In this document: positions 18,766 through 30,417 of the stretch, in pieces
How the letters are laid out: each line of letters begins with the position of its first letter
Position numbering within the stretch: position 1 is the first letter of the stretch
Source: Venturia oleaginea
Taxonomy: Eukaryota; Ascomycota; Dothideomycetes; Venturiales; Venturiaceae
Assembly (NCBI GenBank): GCA_013176395.1
Contig: JABMLP010000017.1
Span: forward strand, 434,001 to 498,000
Direction of reading: 5' to 3'
Length of the DNA: 64,000 bases
Notes under the pieces: generated by a model
What the model was told of the DNA's origin: nothing
Databases searched by the model: none
The model's input: only the letters and a program-made list of their open reading frames with translations
Translations under genes and position numbers: made by a program

Positions 18766-20436
18766 ATGGCACAAGTCAATGTTCAACAAATTTCCCCCAT
18801 CATCAAAACAAGGCGACGCCATCAAAAATCCAGAAGTGGATGCTTCGAATGCAAGCGCCAAAGAATAAAGGTGAGCAACGACTTCACCCTTCAAGATCCA
18901 CAAACGCTCGAAGCTAATCGCAAATATTAGTGCGACGAGCCCAAGCCGTCATGTATTCGGTGCACATCACTTTTGGAGAAGTGCATTTATCCTCCACAAT
19001 CACATCGCACCAACAACGATCAGAGAGATAAACTGTCTCTACCTACCTCGACAAGCAATCTCAATTCCCCATTATCAAGAATTTTCTCCAGCTCCAAGAG
19101 CTCATCCTCTGCGGCGTCATCGCGCTCTCCTACCACGCCAGATGTTGTCGACCGCTGTTCCATCGCCGTAAGGAATCATGAGGCCTCTTCCGAAGCTGAT
19201 CTGTACAATCACTATCTGAAATGCACGTCAATCTCCTTGACCAGAAACAAAGTCGATCAAATTGCGTTGCATATAGACATGCCAAAGTTGGCGTTACAGA
19301 GCACGACTGTTCTACATTCCCTGCTTGCCGCTTCCGCAGTCTGTCTATGCCACGATCTTGTCTCCAAGGAGTCATCTCCGGCGATAGATACAGTCAATCA
19401 GGTGTTACTCACTGGCTACCGCCATTACAACCTTGCCATTCAACAAATCAGACAATCGATGTCATCGCCAGTCAGTCTAGATCCGGACATACTGCTAGCC
19501 AGTGCTATATTGCTTGTCCCATTCACCACTGCTAGTCAACAGATCAACCATTGGATGTCTAGCAATAGTGTGAGAAGAAAAACTCATAAGCTTCTCTCAA
19601 CCACCCCGAGGGATGTCATCGTCATCACGCGAGCATTACGGAAGATGCTGGAGACTCAGAAATCTGCCACGTCGAGCTTAGATTAGGCGAGTGACATAGA
19701 GTTCGACATTCCCTGCTCGAAAATGACCCCTCGCCCTCCATTGACCCCATTACGCACTCATGTAATGTTCCCTATCCTCGCTGCTACGATACAGCCTGCT
19801 CTACTCAAGCTTCAAGAACGTCTTGAATTTGCTTCTTTCAACCCCAATGATGGACAAGAGGAATTCTTGTCAGGATGTACTACAGCTTTTAAAGTCATGA
19901 GATTCATCGTCGACAAGGTTTTCTGTTCCCCCAACAATGGCAAGTCTTCACCTGGACTATCATTCGATCACTCCTTCGAGCTGAAACGCGCCTCACTCCT
20001 TCAAATCCCACCTTGGTTTCGTTCTTACGCCAGAAAAGCCACAGAACCACTGTCAACAGAACCTTTAACCAGCCTCTTTCTCAGTTTCCTGATCGAAGTC
20101 CCCCAATCATACCTCGACATCACCATTCCCCTTCTCGACCAACGTCTCGAGAGTCCAGCCAAAGACTTCAGCGGTATACTAATTTGCAACACCGCAGAAT
20201 TGACAGTGGTACAAGCTGTAGCACTGGACATATATGCTCATTGGTCTGTTCTGATGTTTTTGGTAGAGGAAGAATCGTGGTGGATTGGCGATTTACCTAT
20301 CGTGACGCTGAGCGGGATGGTGAATCGATATGGGGATGATTTTGTGGGAAGGCTGTGGCCAGGGATGGCTGATTCGGGGGCTTGGTGGCCGGGGAGCATG
20401 TTGGGGATTTCGCGGGAGATCAGGCGACATCGATGA
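18766..20436 (+). pseudogene. Zn(II)2Cys6 fungal transcription factor with one in-frame TAG
   Basis: Exons 18766-18870 and 18931-20436, joined across a 60 bp GT-AG intron that splits the zinc cluster between RQRIK and CDEPK. The joined cluster has the six cysteines: GCFECKRQRIK, then CDEPKPSCIRCTSLLEKC. A Ser-rich linker follows, then a helical region such as ACLCHDLVSKES and later LLQIPPWFRSYARK, typical of the fungal regulatory middle region. At 19684-19686 a TAG stops the frame after SSLD, yet the same frame goes on for 249 more codons with sensible sequence (ASDIEFDIPCSK). CAG to TAG is the simplest change. Total would be about 535 residues. Either a recent pseudogene, a truncated but active form, or a read error. 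An in-frame ATG at 18709 is an alternative start. Confidence 0.75.
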
Positions 20437-20922
20437 ACCGAATGGAGCTCATTTGCACTTGAACCTGGGAGAATAGGTGTACGACCGGGTTATCAGAGCT
20501 AGGCTCGGTGAGATACAAATAAATTTTAATCAATTGCCTTCTTGTTGTTGCTCGCTTCCGGCAGGTCAATCAACAACCAAGAAATGATTGAATTTGATTC
20601 TGCTTGAAGACTGATGATGGGTGTGGTCACCTGTGGTGCTACAGTACCGTGAGTACCTATGAAAGATGTTGATTATATGGCCGAAACAAGACCGAATGAT
20701 CTCCACCAGCTCGACATCATACCGCATTGGTATCTGGGAACAACCTTGCCAATACAACGGCACTCCGTCGCTACCATAATAGCCTTGGAATTGTAGCACT
20801 CGTCTGTACAGCAGTGCCACGAATCTTGACATACCACGTACCCTCGATCTGCACCTTCCGTCTTTATTCAATACAACCCCACCTGCACCCACATCCATCC
20901 GTCATCCAACAAGAGCTAGGAA
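20437..20922. other. intergenic, ATG22 promoter side
   Basis: No gene recognised. A 110-residue minus-strand frame at 20566-20898 lacks family features. Confidence 0.5.
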
Positions 20923-20949
20923 ATGTTTCGTGCGACAATGGAGCGATAG
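20923..20949 (+). promoter_or_regulatory. upstream open reading frame of ATG22
   Basis: A short uORF (eight codons, ATG at 20923 with a second in-frame ATG at 20938, stop TAG) ends 43 bases before the ATG22 start. If within the mRNA leader it could lower translation of ATG22. Confidence 0.35.
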
Positions 20950-20992
20950 GGACCCCGAGGCCTGCCACTGTCACTATTGCTTATACACCAAA

Positions 20993-22891
20993 ATGGAAGA
21001 AGGAAAGCCACAGCGACGACCGAGATACGCAGGCGAAGATACTCGGCCTACCAGCGAGAAAGAGCTTCGAGGATGGTACTCATACGGCTTGGGAGCTGAA
21101 GTCTTCGCCGTAGTTGGAGTTGGTAGATACATGCACTGCAACATCAGTTGCAGAAATTGGCTTACAATTGAACAGGATCCTTTCTACCAGTAACGCTCGA
21201 ACAGTTGGCCCGAGAAATCGGCGTCCTGAGATCAGACGGATTAACGCCCTGTATAAACGATGCCTCCTCGCCAGGCGCCATAAAATGGAGAAGGGATGGA
21301 GATCCTATGGCAGATGCGTGTGTGGTCAAGCTCTTTGGGGGCACCATCAATACTTCGAGCTTCGCTATGTACAGTTTCTCAATTGCCGTTTTCGTTCAGG
21401 CTATTACGCTTGTCAGTATTAGTGCTATTGCAGATCATGGTATTTATCCATACTTTAAAGCCTCACGTAATCGATGCAAAGACTGACGCGACAACAGGGT
21501 CACATCGGAAGCAGATACTGCTCATACTTGGCTATACAGGCGCCACGGCCTGTCTACTATGGCTACTCGTAGTGCCGAAACTTCTTCTGGCCGGAACACT
21601 TCTCGTGATAATCAGTGTCACCTGTCTCGGCTCCTCATTCGTCCTGCTCAATTCCTTCCTACCGTTACTAGTCGCAAACCATCCCTCCGTCTCCTCTACA
21701 ATCAAACCCACCTCCAGCGATGTCGATCCCGACTCGCCCGGCCTCACAGAACCATACGAGCGTGAAGGAAGTGTAGAGCTCAGTCCCGGCCTGGATCCAC
21801 CAGGTCTGACTACAAGTTTGAGTGGAGAAAGGAACACGCCAGAGCATACGCTCTCCAACCAAATCTCATCCCAAGGCATCGGAATCGGCTACGCAGCTGC
21901 TTTCGTAGCCCAGATCTTGTCAATTGGCATTCTTCTATTCTGTTCCAAAGCCCTGCATGTGGAGTCAAAAACGATACCTATGCGCATAATTCTCTTCGTG
22001 GTAGGAATATGGTGGGCTGTGTTCACTATCCCGGCAGCACTCTGGCTACGTCAGAGACCTGGTCCACCACTCCCCGCGTCACTGAGTGGGAAGAGTAGGA
22101 TTTATGGATTGGCGTGGTTGAGTTATATTTCTTTTGCCTGGAAGAGTCTTTGGAAAACCATAAAGATTGCGGTGCAATTAAAACAAATTGTGCTATTCCT
22201 GATATCATGGTTCCTCCTCTCGGACGCCATCGCCACGGTCAGCGGAACAGCTGTCCTCTTTGCAAGAACTGAGTTACACATGTCCACCACCGCCATTGCT
22301 CTCATGTCTATCACAGTAATGGTTTCTGGGATCCTCGGTGCTTGGGCATGGCCGCGCATTTCCGCCTATTTCAATCTGAGATCAAATCAAACGATTCTCA
22401 CATGCATCTTGTTGTTCGAAACTATCCCTCTCTACGGACTGTTAGGATACCTCCCCTTCATCAAAGCCTGGGGTGTTGGCGGTCTCCAACAACAGTGGGA
22501 AATCTTCCCTTTGGCAGTTATCCACGGCTTCGTGATGGGCGGACTTTCTTCCTTCTGCCGATCCTTCTACGGTGTCCTCATTCCCCCCGGGTACGAAGCA
22601 GCCTTCTACGCTTTGTACGCCGTAACAGACAAGGGATCAAGTGTGGTGGGACCAGCCATTGTGGGCAAGATTGTTGATCTGACTGGGACTGTAAGAAGTG
22701 GGTTCTGGTTTCTGACTATACTCATCCTGTTACCGCTGCCATTTATTGCGAAGGTGAATTCGCAAAGAGGGAAGGAGGAGGCCGTGGCCATGGCTAAGAG
22801 ATTGAGGGGCTTCGCTGAGCAAGTGGAAGATAGGGAGGATGAGGATGAGATTGAGGGACTGCTTAGAAGGGAGAGGAGATTCGAGGATTAG
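20993..22891 (+). CDS. atg22: Atg22-like vacuolar amino-acid effluxer
   Basis: Three exons (20993-21122, 21176-21439, 21498-22891) with GT-AG introns of 53 and 58 bp give 595 residues. The start region [20 protein letters not shown] followed by [20 protein letters not shown] is the N-terminal signature of Atg22, including the first membrane segment. About 12 hydrophobic segments follow in a major-facilitator layout, with a long hydrophilic loop (about residues 200-245) rich in Ser/Asp. Atg22 exports amino acids from the vacuole after autophagic breakdown. Exon joins were chosen because they restore VVGVGSFLP and IADHGSHRKQ without gaps. The C-terminal tail is acidic and cytosolic. Confidence 0.9.
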
Positions 22892-24079
22892 AATTGAGTC
22901 TAGCATTGAAATTGGAGTTTTGGAAAGAGAGGAACAGGAGTCTGGATGGTTTGATAACGTGTTGTTTTTGTAATTGAATTGAAGAGTTTCCACGCTCCTT
23001 AATCGTTTGCTATTGGCTTGAGGGAATGAGAAGACCATTTTAACTGCTGCTGCGCTGGAGATTTTGTACAATCTCGGATCAAGTGGACTTTCCTCTCTGA
23101 CCCGAATTTCATTGCTAGAGTTTTGGCAATCCATGATTTCGAGACTTTGTAGAAAATGAGCGATATCTATTCTGGGTTGAGCCTTCCTGTCTGGAAACGA
23201 ACTTCGGGTACTAAGCAAAGGAATGCAATCTTTGACGTGAGGACAACTTTTTTGCGGGTTTCAGAGATGCACAAAAGCTTCTGGAGTCTGCTGAGTGAGG
23301 TGATGTCTTTGGTTCAAAAAAATACTCAAGGGAGAGCTACAACCATAAGAGACTACTACTAGACGACCCGTACTTCAGCTGTCAAGATGAAAACCGGTTT
23401 TCACACATAGATCCATTGAATTTCCTTCCACCACCTTCGAACCCTCGAACCCAGGAATCCATCCATCCACAAGCAGTCTTTCAACTTGGGATCGATACCG
23501 ATAAATTTTTGATAATGATATATTCTAGAATTGCCAGAAAATTATCGAGATCGACCGTGATTAAAAGACGATAAACTTGGCGAAGGGTGAGGAAGAAGGG
23601 ACGCCACTTAAAGGACCCACTGTTCCGGTGAAGTTGCAAGGCACGACTGGATTGTCGGTGTTTGGTCATTAGTGGAAGGAGTCAACATGATGGAATTGAA
23701 GAAGGCCAAGAGTAGTCATCGATTAGACGTAGCAAGAAATCGAGAAACGCCTACATGACTACAACTTGTCGTGGTCTTACAATGTGTTTCACACCAGCAT
23801 TCGTACATGCGGACGGCTGCTTTTGGTGGCGCTCCATGGGAGAGAGTGATGTTGATGGGGTTTGTATAGCATGGTGTAGAAACCTCGTGTTTGAAGGAAG
23901 CTTGAATTCGAGAAATCCATAAACTGTACAGGTTGATCTTATTGCGTCCTCTAATCTAGAAAAAACTGCAATTATTGCTCTTTTCGCATAAGCCCTGATG
24001 TTACACACTGCCAGATGTCGAGAAAATCCGACCGCTACTTCTTCTATATCATCCCGTATCTCTTCCTCAAAAGAAGTGT
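22892..24079. other. intergenic between convergent ATG22 and COX6
   Basis: No recognised coding or RNA gene; only short frames. It holds the 3' flanks of both genes. Confidence 0.5.
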
Positions 24080-24794
24080 TTATTTTGGTGAATCTGGGTA
24101 CATAACTTCCTTTAGACTGACACCAAGTTCTTCCCGTAGTGGCTCAAGTTCCTTAACATACTCATCGTACTGAGCGGCATTCTCGACTTTGGCTTTGATA
24201 CCTGTTGTATTGTTAGATGGTGTGTGGTGCTTCGTAGTGGAGATCGCGTACCCTCAAAGATTCGTACGGCGGTAGGAAAATCGTTGACTCGTCTGGCAGC
24301 GCGGAGAGCAGCGGAGATGACGGCAGGCGACGGGACGAGATCGTAAGCAAAGGCATTGTTTAAGTTACGCTATACCGATGTCAGCCCAAATCCACATAGC
24401 TCAAATCGATACGGAGAGACGAACCTGAAGCTCAAAATGATCCTGGACAGCATCGAATTCCTTCTCATATCTATGCCGTGTCAGTGCGAAGCTCTTTCAA
24501 CCCAATTGAGTCAATGGTGTCTCGTGCAGCACATCGGGCCATGCTCGAGCCATGGAGCAATTGAGCTACACAGAGATTGCCATATGTGTGTACGTACCTG
24601 GCAGTGAACTCCTCAAAGCTCTCTTCGTGGTGTGGGTCATGGGGATCTTCGTCTTTGTTCGTCCTGGCCGTGGTTGCGAAGGTCTTGACTGCAGTCCTCG
24701 GGCTCAAGACACGGCATGGCCGCCGGACGACCGTGGCAGGACGAGCTGCGATGCGCGTGCGCGAGGCGACGCGGAAAATGCTGGCGGCGGACAT
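24080..24794 (-). CDS. cox6: cytochrome c oxidase subunit VI (Cox6, subunit Va family)
   Basis: Four exons on the minus strand: 24598-24794, 24425-24470, 24252-24369, 24080-24201, with GT-AG introns of 127, 55 and 50 bp; about 160 residues. The first about 45 residues are Arg/Ser/Ala-rich with no acids, a mitochondrial import signal (RVASRTRIAARPATVVRR). The mature part has the subunit Va helical repeat: ESFEEFTARYEKEFDAVQ, LNNAFAYDLVPSPAVISAAL, NDFPTAVRIFEGIKAKVE, ending LKEVMYPDSP. It is a nuclear-coded matrix-side subunit of complex IV. Splice joins restore an unbroken family sequence. Confidence 0.92.
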
Positions 24795-25177
24795 TGGGAA
24801 GGCCGTGGAGTGGAGAGGGGTGTGTGGTGGTTGGTGTTGAAGTCGTTGATGTTTTGTGACGGCCAGAGTGGTTTGACACTTTCTGGGGTGAAGTTCAAAC
24901 CCGACAAGCGGCTTATTTCGGATTTCACGAATAGAAACTGCACAATTTCAAGCAAAATATACATCCAGCACAGTCCACGCCACTTTAGTGTTGGTTGGAG
25001 AGGAAGTTATTCAGAAGCTCAATTGGATATGCCTTCGCTGCAAAAGCTATATAGTACATTTGCATCCTCGCTCTATGTCGCCAAAACGCCTGTGCTTTGA
25101 CCATGCAAGCTATCCATCTTTCGCGAATAGCCATGATTTCTAGCGATACAGTCCCCTCTCCAGCAGACGGCTCTTCA
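24795..25177. other. intergenic: COX6 promoter and 3' flank of the proteasome gene
   Basis: No further gene seen; frames here are shadows. Confidence 0.5.
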
Positions 25178-26209
25178 TCACGCCTCGCTCTCTCCAGCAG
25201 GTCTGGTTGGTATCGCTCCAGCAGGTCTATTTCCACCTCCTGGTCGTCTCGTCGCAGCTTCCTCTTGCTTCTCCGTGTTGATGCTCTCCACATACTTCTC
25301 AATGTCCTCTACTGGCAACATTTCAATTGACTTCCCAGGTGCCATGATAGCGATTTCGATGTTCTTGGCTCCAGTTTGGACAACTTCGAGAAGCGACTTG
25401 ACCGTAAGCTTGATGGTGTCCTCGCGGGACATGTCAGCCTGGTGGTTGCGCTCAAGGAATTCTCGGACAGTCTTTGACGATCTTCCAATAGCGTTTGCTT
25501 TCCTGTACACATCTTGTCAGTCTCCATGCCGGGTTACGAGCTTCTTCAACCCCAGGACATACCATGCAGAGTAGATGCCTGATGGTTCCGTCTGGTACAG
25601 TCTTGGTGTCTTGTCGTTTGGGTCAAATCCAACAATAAGCGTAGAGATGCCGAACGGCCTCACACCCCCACTCTGTGTGTATCTCTGTTGCACACCGGCA
25701 ACGTATTTGGTGATGTATTCAATGCTGACTGGGTCTTCAACAGTGAGACGATGCGACTGGGCTTCCAGGCGAGCCTTGTCTACGAGAATACGGGCATCGG
25801 CGTTGAGTCCAGCAAAGGCCAGGGCGACGTGGTTATCAACGAGACAGATCTTGGAGGGTGTGATTCTGGTGTCCTGTAGCTTCATTGCAGATCGCTTCTC
25901 ACAGCCGAGCACGACGATGTCGGCACCCTTCACGCCTACAGCGCATGTTCCTTTATGAAGTCAGTATGTGCCGGAGTATTCGTGAATACAAGTCGTGGCA
26001 GGTAGGTTCGATCTGTAGAGGTCGGGAAGATGGATGGGAGGGTGGGTATGGATAATCGTACCTCGCTTGACAGCTTCGAGGGCATATTCGACCTGAAAGA
26101 CGTGGCCATCGGGGGAGAAGACTGCTCGTTGCATTAGCTATTAGTCATTGGGAAGGCTATTGGATGGTTTGAGCTCACCAGACAACGCTCTGTCGTATCC
26201 GAAGGCCAT
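25178..26209 (-). CDS. pre6: 20S proteasome subunit alpha-4 type (Pre6/PSMA7 family)
   Basis: Four exons on the minus strand: 26179-26209, 26062-26121, 25563-25950, 25178-25502; 267 residues. The N-terminus [15 protein letters not shown] followed by [14 protein letters not shown] is the proteasome alpha-subunit signature that forms the gated outer ring. Then [18 protein letters not shown] and the alpha-type core; no N-terminal catalytic Thr, as expected for an alpha subunit. The [20 protein letters not shown] and [13 protein letters not shown] stretches best fit alpha type 7/Pre6. The Ala/Pro/Gly/Arg-rich C-terminal tail is longer than in yeast. Divergent from the D2HGDH gene with 285 bp between start codons. 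Confidence 0.9.
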
Positions 26210-26494
26210 GGTCGTCTAGGTAGATGCGGAAGAGGTGGTAGAGTGAGGAGGGAGTATTACTGGGGCGATGTTTGATGGCTGATGGCAGGAGGGGGTATCG
26301 CGAGATTGTGTGTGGTGACAGTCGAGTTGTAGGCAAACAGCCAGACGCGGCGTGGAGAGACCCTGGTCACAGTCCAAGCTTTGTAAAATCGCGAATGCCA
26401 TTAACTTATTTCCATGACTATGACATAACATCCAAAACTCTGCTAATTGAGCAATCCTCACTCTCTCTATCCTCTGATCCACCCTACATTTCCT
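26210..26494. promoter_or_regulatory. shared divergent promoter (proteasome alpha subunit and D2HGDH)
   Basis: Only 285 bp separate the two start codons, so both promoters must lie here or overlap. No proteasome-associated control element (GGTGGCAAA) was found by eye. Confidence 0.6.
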
Positions 26495-28251
26495 ATGGCC
26501 TCATGTCTTCGAACCTCAAGGGCATTCGCCCGCACAAAACCTGCGACACGCCCTCTACAATCCATCTCACGAGCGAGACCGGCATGTCGACAGATGCGAT
26601 GGAGCACTGCAACCTCAGAACCTCACCAACCTGACAAGGAAGGCGAGCTGAAAGGGAAGCCAGCTACTAACAACAGCATCAAGTTCACATCCGAATCGTA
26701 AATTGCAACCCGGCTCCCAGACATCGTTCTTTTCTAAGTGGCAACCCAGATATCCAGACCTGAAAAGAGAATCGCGCTTCTCCGAGATCACTCCCGAACA
26801 TGTCAAGTATTTTAAAATCATACTGGGCGATTCTGCCGTCTTAGAGAGTCCCGACGATGTTGAGCCCTTCAACGGAGACTGGATGCGGAAATACCGCGGC
26901 CATACCAAAATCGTACTCAAGCCTGGCTCCACCGAACAAGTCTCGAAGATCCTCAAATACTGCAATGATAACATGCTGGCTGTCGTGCCGCAGGGTGGGA
27001 ACACTGGCTTGGTTGGCGGATCAGTACCAGTGTTCGATGAGATTGTGATAAACCTCACGAGGATGAATAAGATCCAATCTTTCGATGAGGTCTCGGGAAT
27101 TTTGGTCGCAGATGCTGGAGTTATCTTGGAGGTAGCCGACAACTATCTGGCTGAGAGAAGCCATATTTTCCCACTCGACTTGGGCGCAAAAGGAACCTGC
27201 CAAATTGGTGGCAATGTTGCGACAAACGCTGGTGGATTGCGACTACTGAGATATGGAAGCTTGCATGGCAACGTGCTAGGAATAGAAGCTGTCCTTCCAG
27301 ACGGCACAATTGTGGACGATCTTTCTAAGCTCCGGAAGAACAATACTGGGTACGACCTCAAACAGTTATTCATCGGAGGAGAAGGAACAATTGGCATCAT
27401 CACGGCTATCTCGATCTTATGTCCACAACGTTCTCCAGCAACAAACGTCGCATATTTCGGTCTCGAATCTTTCGAAAAGGTTCAGGGGGCCTTCCGCGCA
27501 GCCAAAGGTCAATTGAGCGAAATTCTAAGTGCATTTGAAATGATGGATGGACCTACACAGTCAATATTGAGAAACCAGAAGGGCTTGAAGATGCCGTTAG
27601 AGGGCGAATATCCTTTCTATTGTCTCATTGAAACAAGTGGTAGCAACTCCGACCACGACCAGGAGAAGCTTTCCACATTCCTCGAGCATGTTATGGGCGA
27701 AGAAATCGTCCAGGATGGAGTACTGGCGCAAGATCAAACCCAGTTCAACGACCTTTGGAAATGCAGAGAAGAGATCTCGGATGCACTGGCCCATTGGGGT
27801 GGTGTCTACAAGTATGACCTGTCAATTCCCATTTCAGAAATGTACCAGCTCGTGGACGACACGAGAGAGCGCATGGTCAAGGCTGGCCTCCTAGGCGACA
27901 CTGATGATCACCCTGCCGTAGATGTCGTCGGCTATGGACACATGGGTGACGCGAATTTACATCTTAATGTTGCTGTACGACGATACGATAAAAGAGTCGA
28001 GAAGGAGCTTGAACCATTTGTCTTCGAGTGGGTGGCGAAGAGGAACGGCAGTATCAGCGCAGAACATGGTCTCGGTATCTCAAAGAAGCCCTTCATTGGA
28101 TTTTCGAGAAGTGAGACCATGATTCGGCTGATGAAGCAGATCAAGAACCTGTATGATCCAGTGAGTTATCCTTTTCCAGAATCGAAGAAGAAGAGAAAAT
28201 GTGCTAAAAATCGACCAGAACGGGATCATGAACCCTTACAAATATATATAG
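26495..28251 (+). CDS. dld2: mitochondrial FAD-dependent D-2-hydroxyglutarate dehydrogenase (Dld2/D2HGDH family)
   Basis: Three exons: 26495-26697, 26750-28160, 28219-28251 (introns 52 and 58 bp); about 548 residues. The first about 45 residues are basic and Ser/Ala-rich, a mitochondrial signal. The FAD-binding PCMH fold is clear: VVPQGGNTGLVGGSVP for FAD pyrophosphate binding, IGGNVATNAGG, and LFIGGEGTIGIIT. The C-terminal FAD-oxidase part has GYGHMGDANLHLN (metal-binding histidines) and SISAEHGLG. The last tiny exon supplies NGIMNPYKYI, the conserved end of this family. Without the third splice the frame runs on to 28655 with unrelated sequence. It oxidises D-2-hydroxyglutarate, or D-lactate in some members; substrate choice cannot be read from sequence. 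Confidence 0.9.
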
Positions 28252-28847
28252 AACCTACCGCACAAAAAGGGCCAGTCCTTGAAGCCTCTCAAATTCCTGT
28301 TGGCAAAATGCCTCTTCTTTGGTATGGTGCACATCTAAAATATGAATGGGTCGTAAGCACAGTAGCCTTATTAATTCTTACCCGCCAAGAAGTAACGCAA
28401 TTGGTTGCAAACACTTCTGAGTCACTATCGAGATTGATTGACTTCTACATAGTATTGATATTCATCTTGAAATTGCTAGAAATTTATCGACATCGATCTA
28501 GAGTTCAAAAATGGCTGTTTCAATGCACGATTACCATCATACAGGCTCAAGTGAGCATGAATCAAAGAGACCACTCTGCAAGTAACTCTCTCATACCATC
28601 CAACGTAGTAGCACGAAACATTGAACAAGGCGAGCCGAAGACCGACAACCAATAGTCCAATACAGCCATCGCTATCACGTGAAACATTTTCCTATCCGAA
28701 ACAAGATAGGTGTATACACAGGACAACAGGACAAGAATGCTCAATGCTTCAATACTGGTTGTACACAATGGCTATGTATAGAAGCGACAGCACAAGCTAC
28801 GAAATTATCAATAATTGGCGCATAGTTAATTCTCACTCTCTAACAAA
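28252..28847. other. intergenic, nothing recognised
   Basis: 3' flank of D2HGDH and promoter of the CFEM gene. An open frame here is read-through of an unspliced intron. Confidence 0.5.
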
Positions 28848-29264
28848 ATGCGCTTTTCAATCATCCTCTCCATCCTCTCCTTCGCCATCTTCACATCAGC
28901 ACAACAAGCCTGCGACGTCATAGCAGCCGAATTACCATCTTGTGCCGTAAGTCCAACCTCTATTGACTCCACTTCCTCATTCTTGCATCGCCCACTTTTA
29001 CTCACCCCAATGCCCTACTATTATCCACTCCCTAATGTTTGATGATAGCGCACTTGTGTTGGCCCCTCCGTCCTCACCAATCTCGGCTGCGACTCCCTAG
29101 AAGACTACACCTGTCTTTGTCAAAAGGGTGATCTGATGCAGACATTGATAAAACCCTGTGTGGTTAAGAATTGTGGGTGGGGTGCTGTGGGGGTTCCTGC
29201 GAAGGCGGAGAAGCTGTGTCAGTGTGTTAAGGAGGTGGAGAGTGGGAGGAGGGATGAGTTGTAG
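28848..29264 (+). CDS. small secreted CFEM-domain protein
   Basis: Two exons, 28848-28946 and 29049-29264, around a 102 bp GT-AG intron; 104 residues. Residues 1-18 (MRFSIILSILSFAIFTSA) are a clear signal peptide. The mature part has ten cysteines, with the CFEM order: PSCARTC, then LGC, then DYTCLCQ with the conserved Asp before the CxC, then KPC, KNC and LCQC. CFEM domains bind heme or act at host surfaces, and some are GPI-anchored; here the tail after the domain is short (ESGRRDEL) with no hydrophobic GPI signal, so it is probably soluble. Whether it serves heme uptake or host interaction is not decidable. Confidence 0.85.
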
Positions 29265-29662
29265 GGTTGGAGAAGAGAAAAGAGGAACGAAGGAGGGATC
29301 GGAAGGGTTCAATCTAGGACGCTATGCAATAAGTGGCAGAATGAGATGATGGGTTGCATGAAGGTTTCTATGCCTCTTTACCTATTTGGAGCCTGGAAGG
29401 TTGCCTAAGATATGGTTTTGGAGGTATTAGCCATTAAGATGATTGTGTAGAAAGTGGAAAAATCCTGCGTTGATCAACCTGAAGGATGCATAGGTAGTAG
29501 ACCTTCATATCATGAGATCTAGTGGATTAGTGTTTAGCAATGAAAAAACAAGTACAAGACTCTGAACAATTTCAATTTCAGAATAAAGGATGTACAGTAA
29601 TCTACAATACATCGCCCTCCCCAAGTCAGCCCCTCGGCATTTAATCATTCCATTGAAACCAC
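29265..29662. other. intergenic, nothing recognised
   Basis: Region between the convergent CFEM and F-box-like loci; no motif stands out. Confidence 0.5.
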
Positions 29663-30417
29663 TCAATATGCAGCTTGACCCTCAGTTGCGAAAGAATCAA
29701 TAACCTTATCAAATCCCTTGAGATTAACACCTGTGACCCACACTCCAATCTCCTTCAGCTTCGGAAATTTCTTAGACGCATCTTTCTCCAACCCCCTCAA
29801 CCGGTCACGAATATCCTCGATATTCATCGTCCACCTAGAAAAATCGCAGTATCCGATGCGTTCAATCGAGTCAGCGTGTAAGCGCTGAAGATCATCCATC
29901 AACGTCAGAAACCAAACTCCATTACTCACCCCATGTGAGTCTCCACTTTCGAAGCCGAAAGACTTGAGGTCCCTGCAGGCGGCCAGAAGCGCCGGTAGAA
30001 GAACGCCCTCCAATCCACTGTTTTGGAAGACAATGGTTTCGATATTCAGGGAGTTCGGAGTGAGTGCTGTGAAATAGGCAGAATATTAGCCAAAGCTCTT
30101 AATATTCTGGGAATGGAATGGTAAACATACAGTGTCAGCCAAGGCATGGTGCTCAAACACTGGTTCCGTGGAGCATCGTAACTGCTTGATCTTCAAAGTG
30201 CGCACAAGGTTGCCCAACTCCGGCTTCTGTTGTATGCTCTCGAGGAAGGGTTTCAGGCCGTCATTGGCCTTTCTTGAGGTGCTACCGGGCTTGGCGACAA
30301 GTCTGCGAGAGCTTGGAGAGAACGGAAGGGTCTGTGATGAGGGAGGCTGTGTCGTGGAGTAGTTCGTTTGGGAGGCCGAGAATGAATGCCTTTTGCTGTG
30401 GTGGCTGGTGTGTTCAT
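29663..30417 (-). pseudogene. F-box-like protein gene, frames disrupted
   Basis: On the minus strand an F-box-like start LPNELLHDTASLITDPSVL and KLSQTCRQAR is seen near 30380-30300, then PFLESIQQKPELGNLVRTLKI, then after an apparent intron (about 30067-30130) LTPNSLNIETIVFQNSGLEG and a long C-terminal part ending at 29663. That order fits fungal F-box proteins with a leucine-rich-like tail. The pieces lie in different frames: the ATG at 30417 is not in frame with the F-box, the frame changes at about 30297 inside CRQAR, and the intron join is out of phase. Several indels or a poor splice model would explain it; I favour a decayed gene. Confidence 0.5.

Noticed and set aside
22730..23218. 162-residue minus-strand frame
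   Set aside because: Overlaps the C-terminus of Atg22 in antisense and has no recognisable motif.
28252..28655. C-terminal extension of the D2HGDH frame
   Set aside because: Arises by reading through a GT-AG intron; splicing gives the conserved end NGIMNPYKYI.
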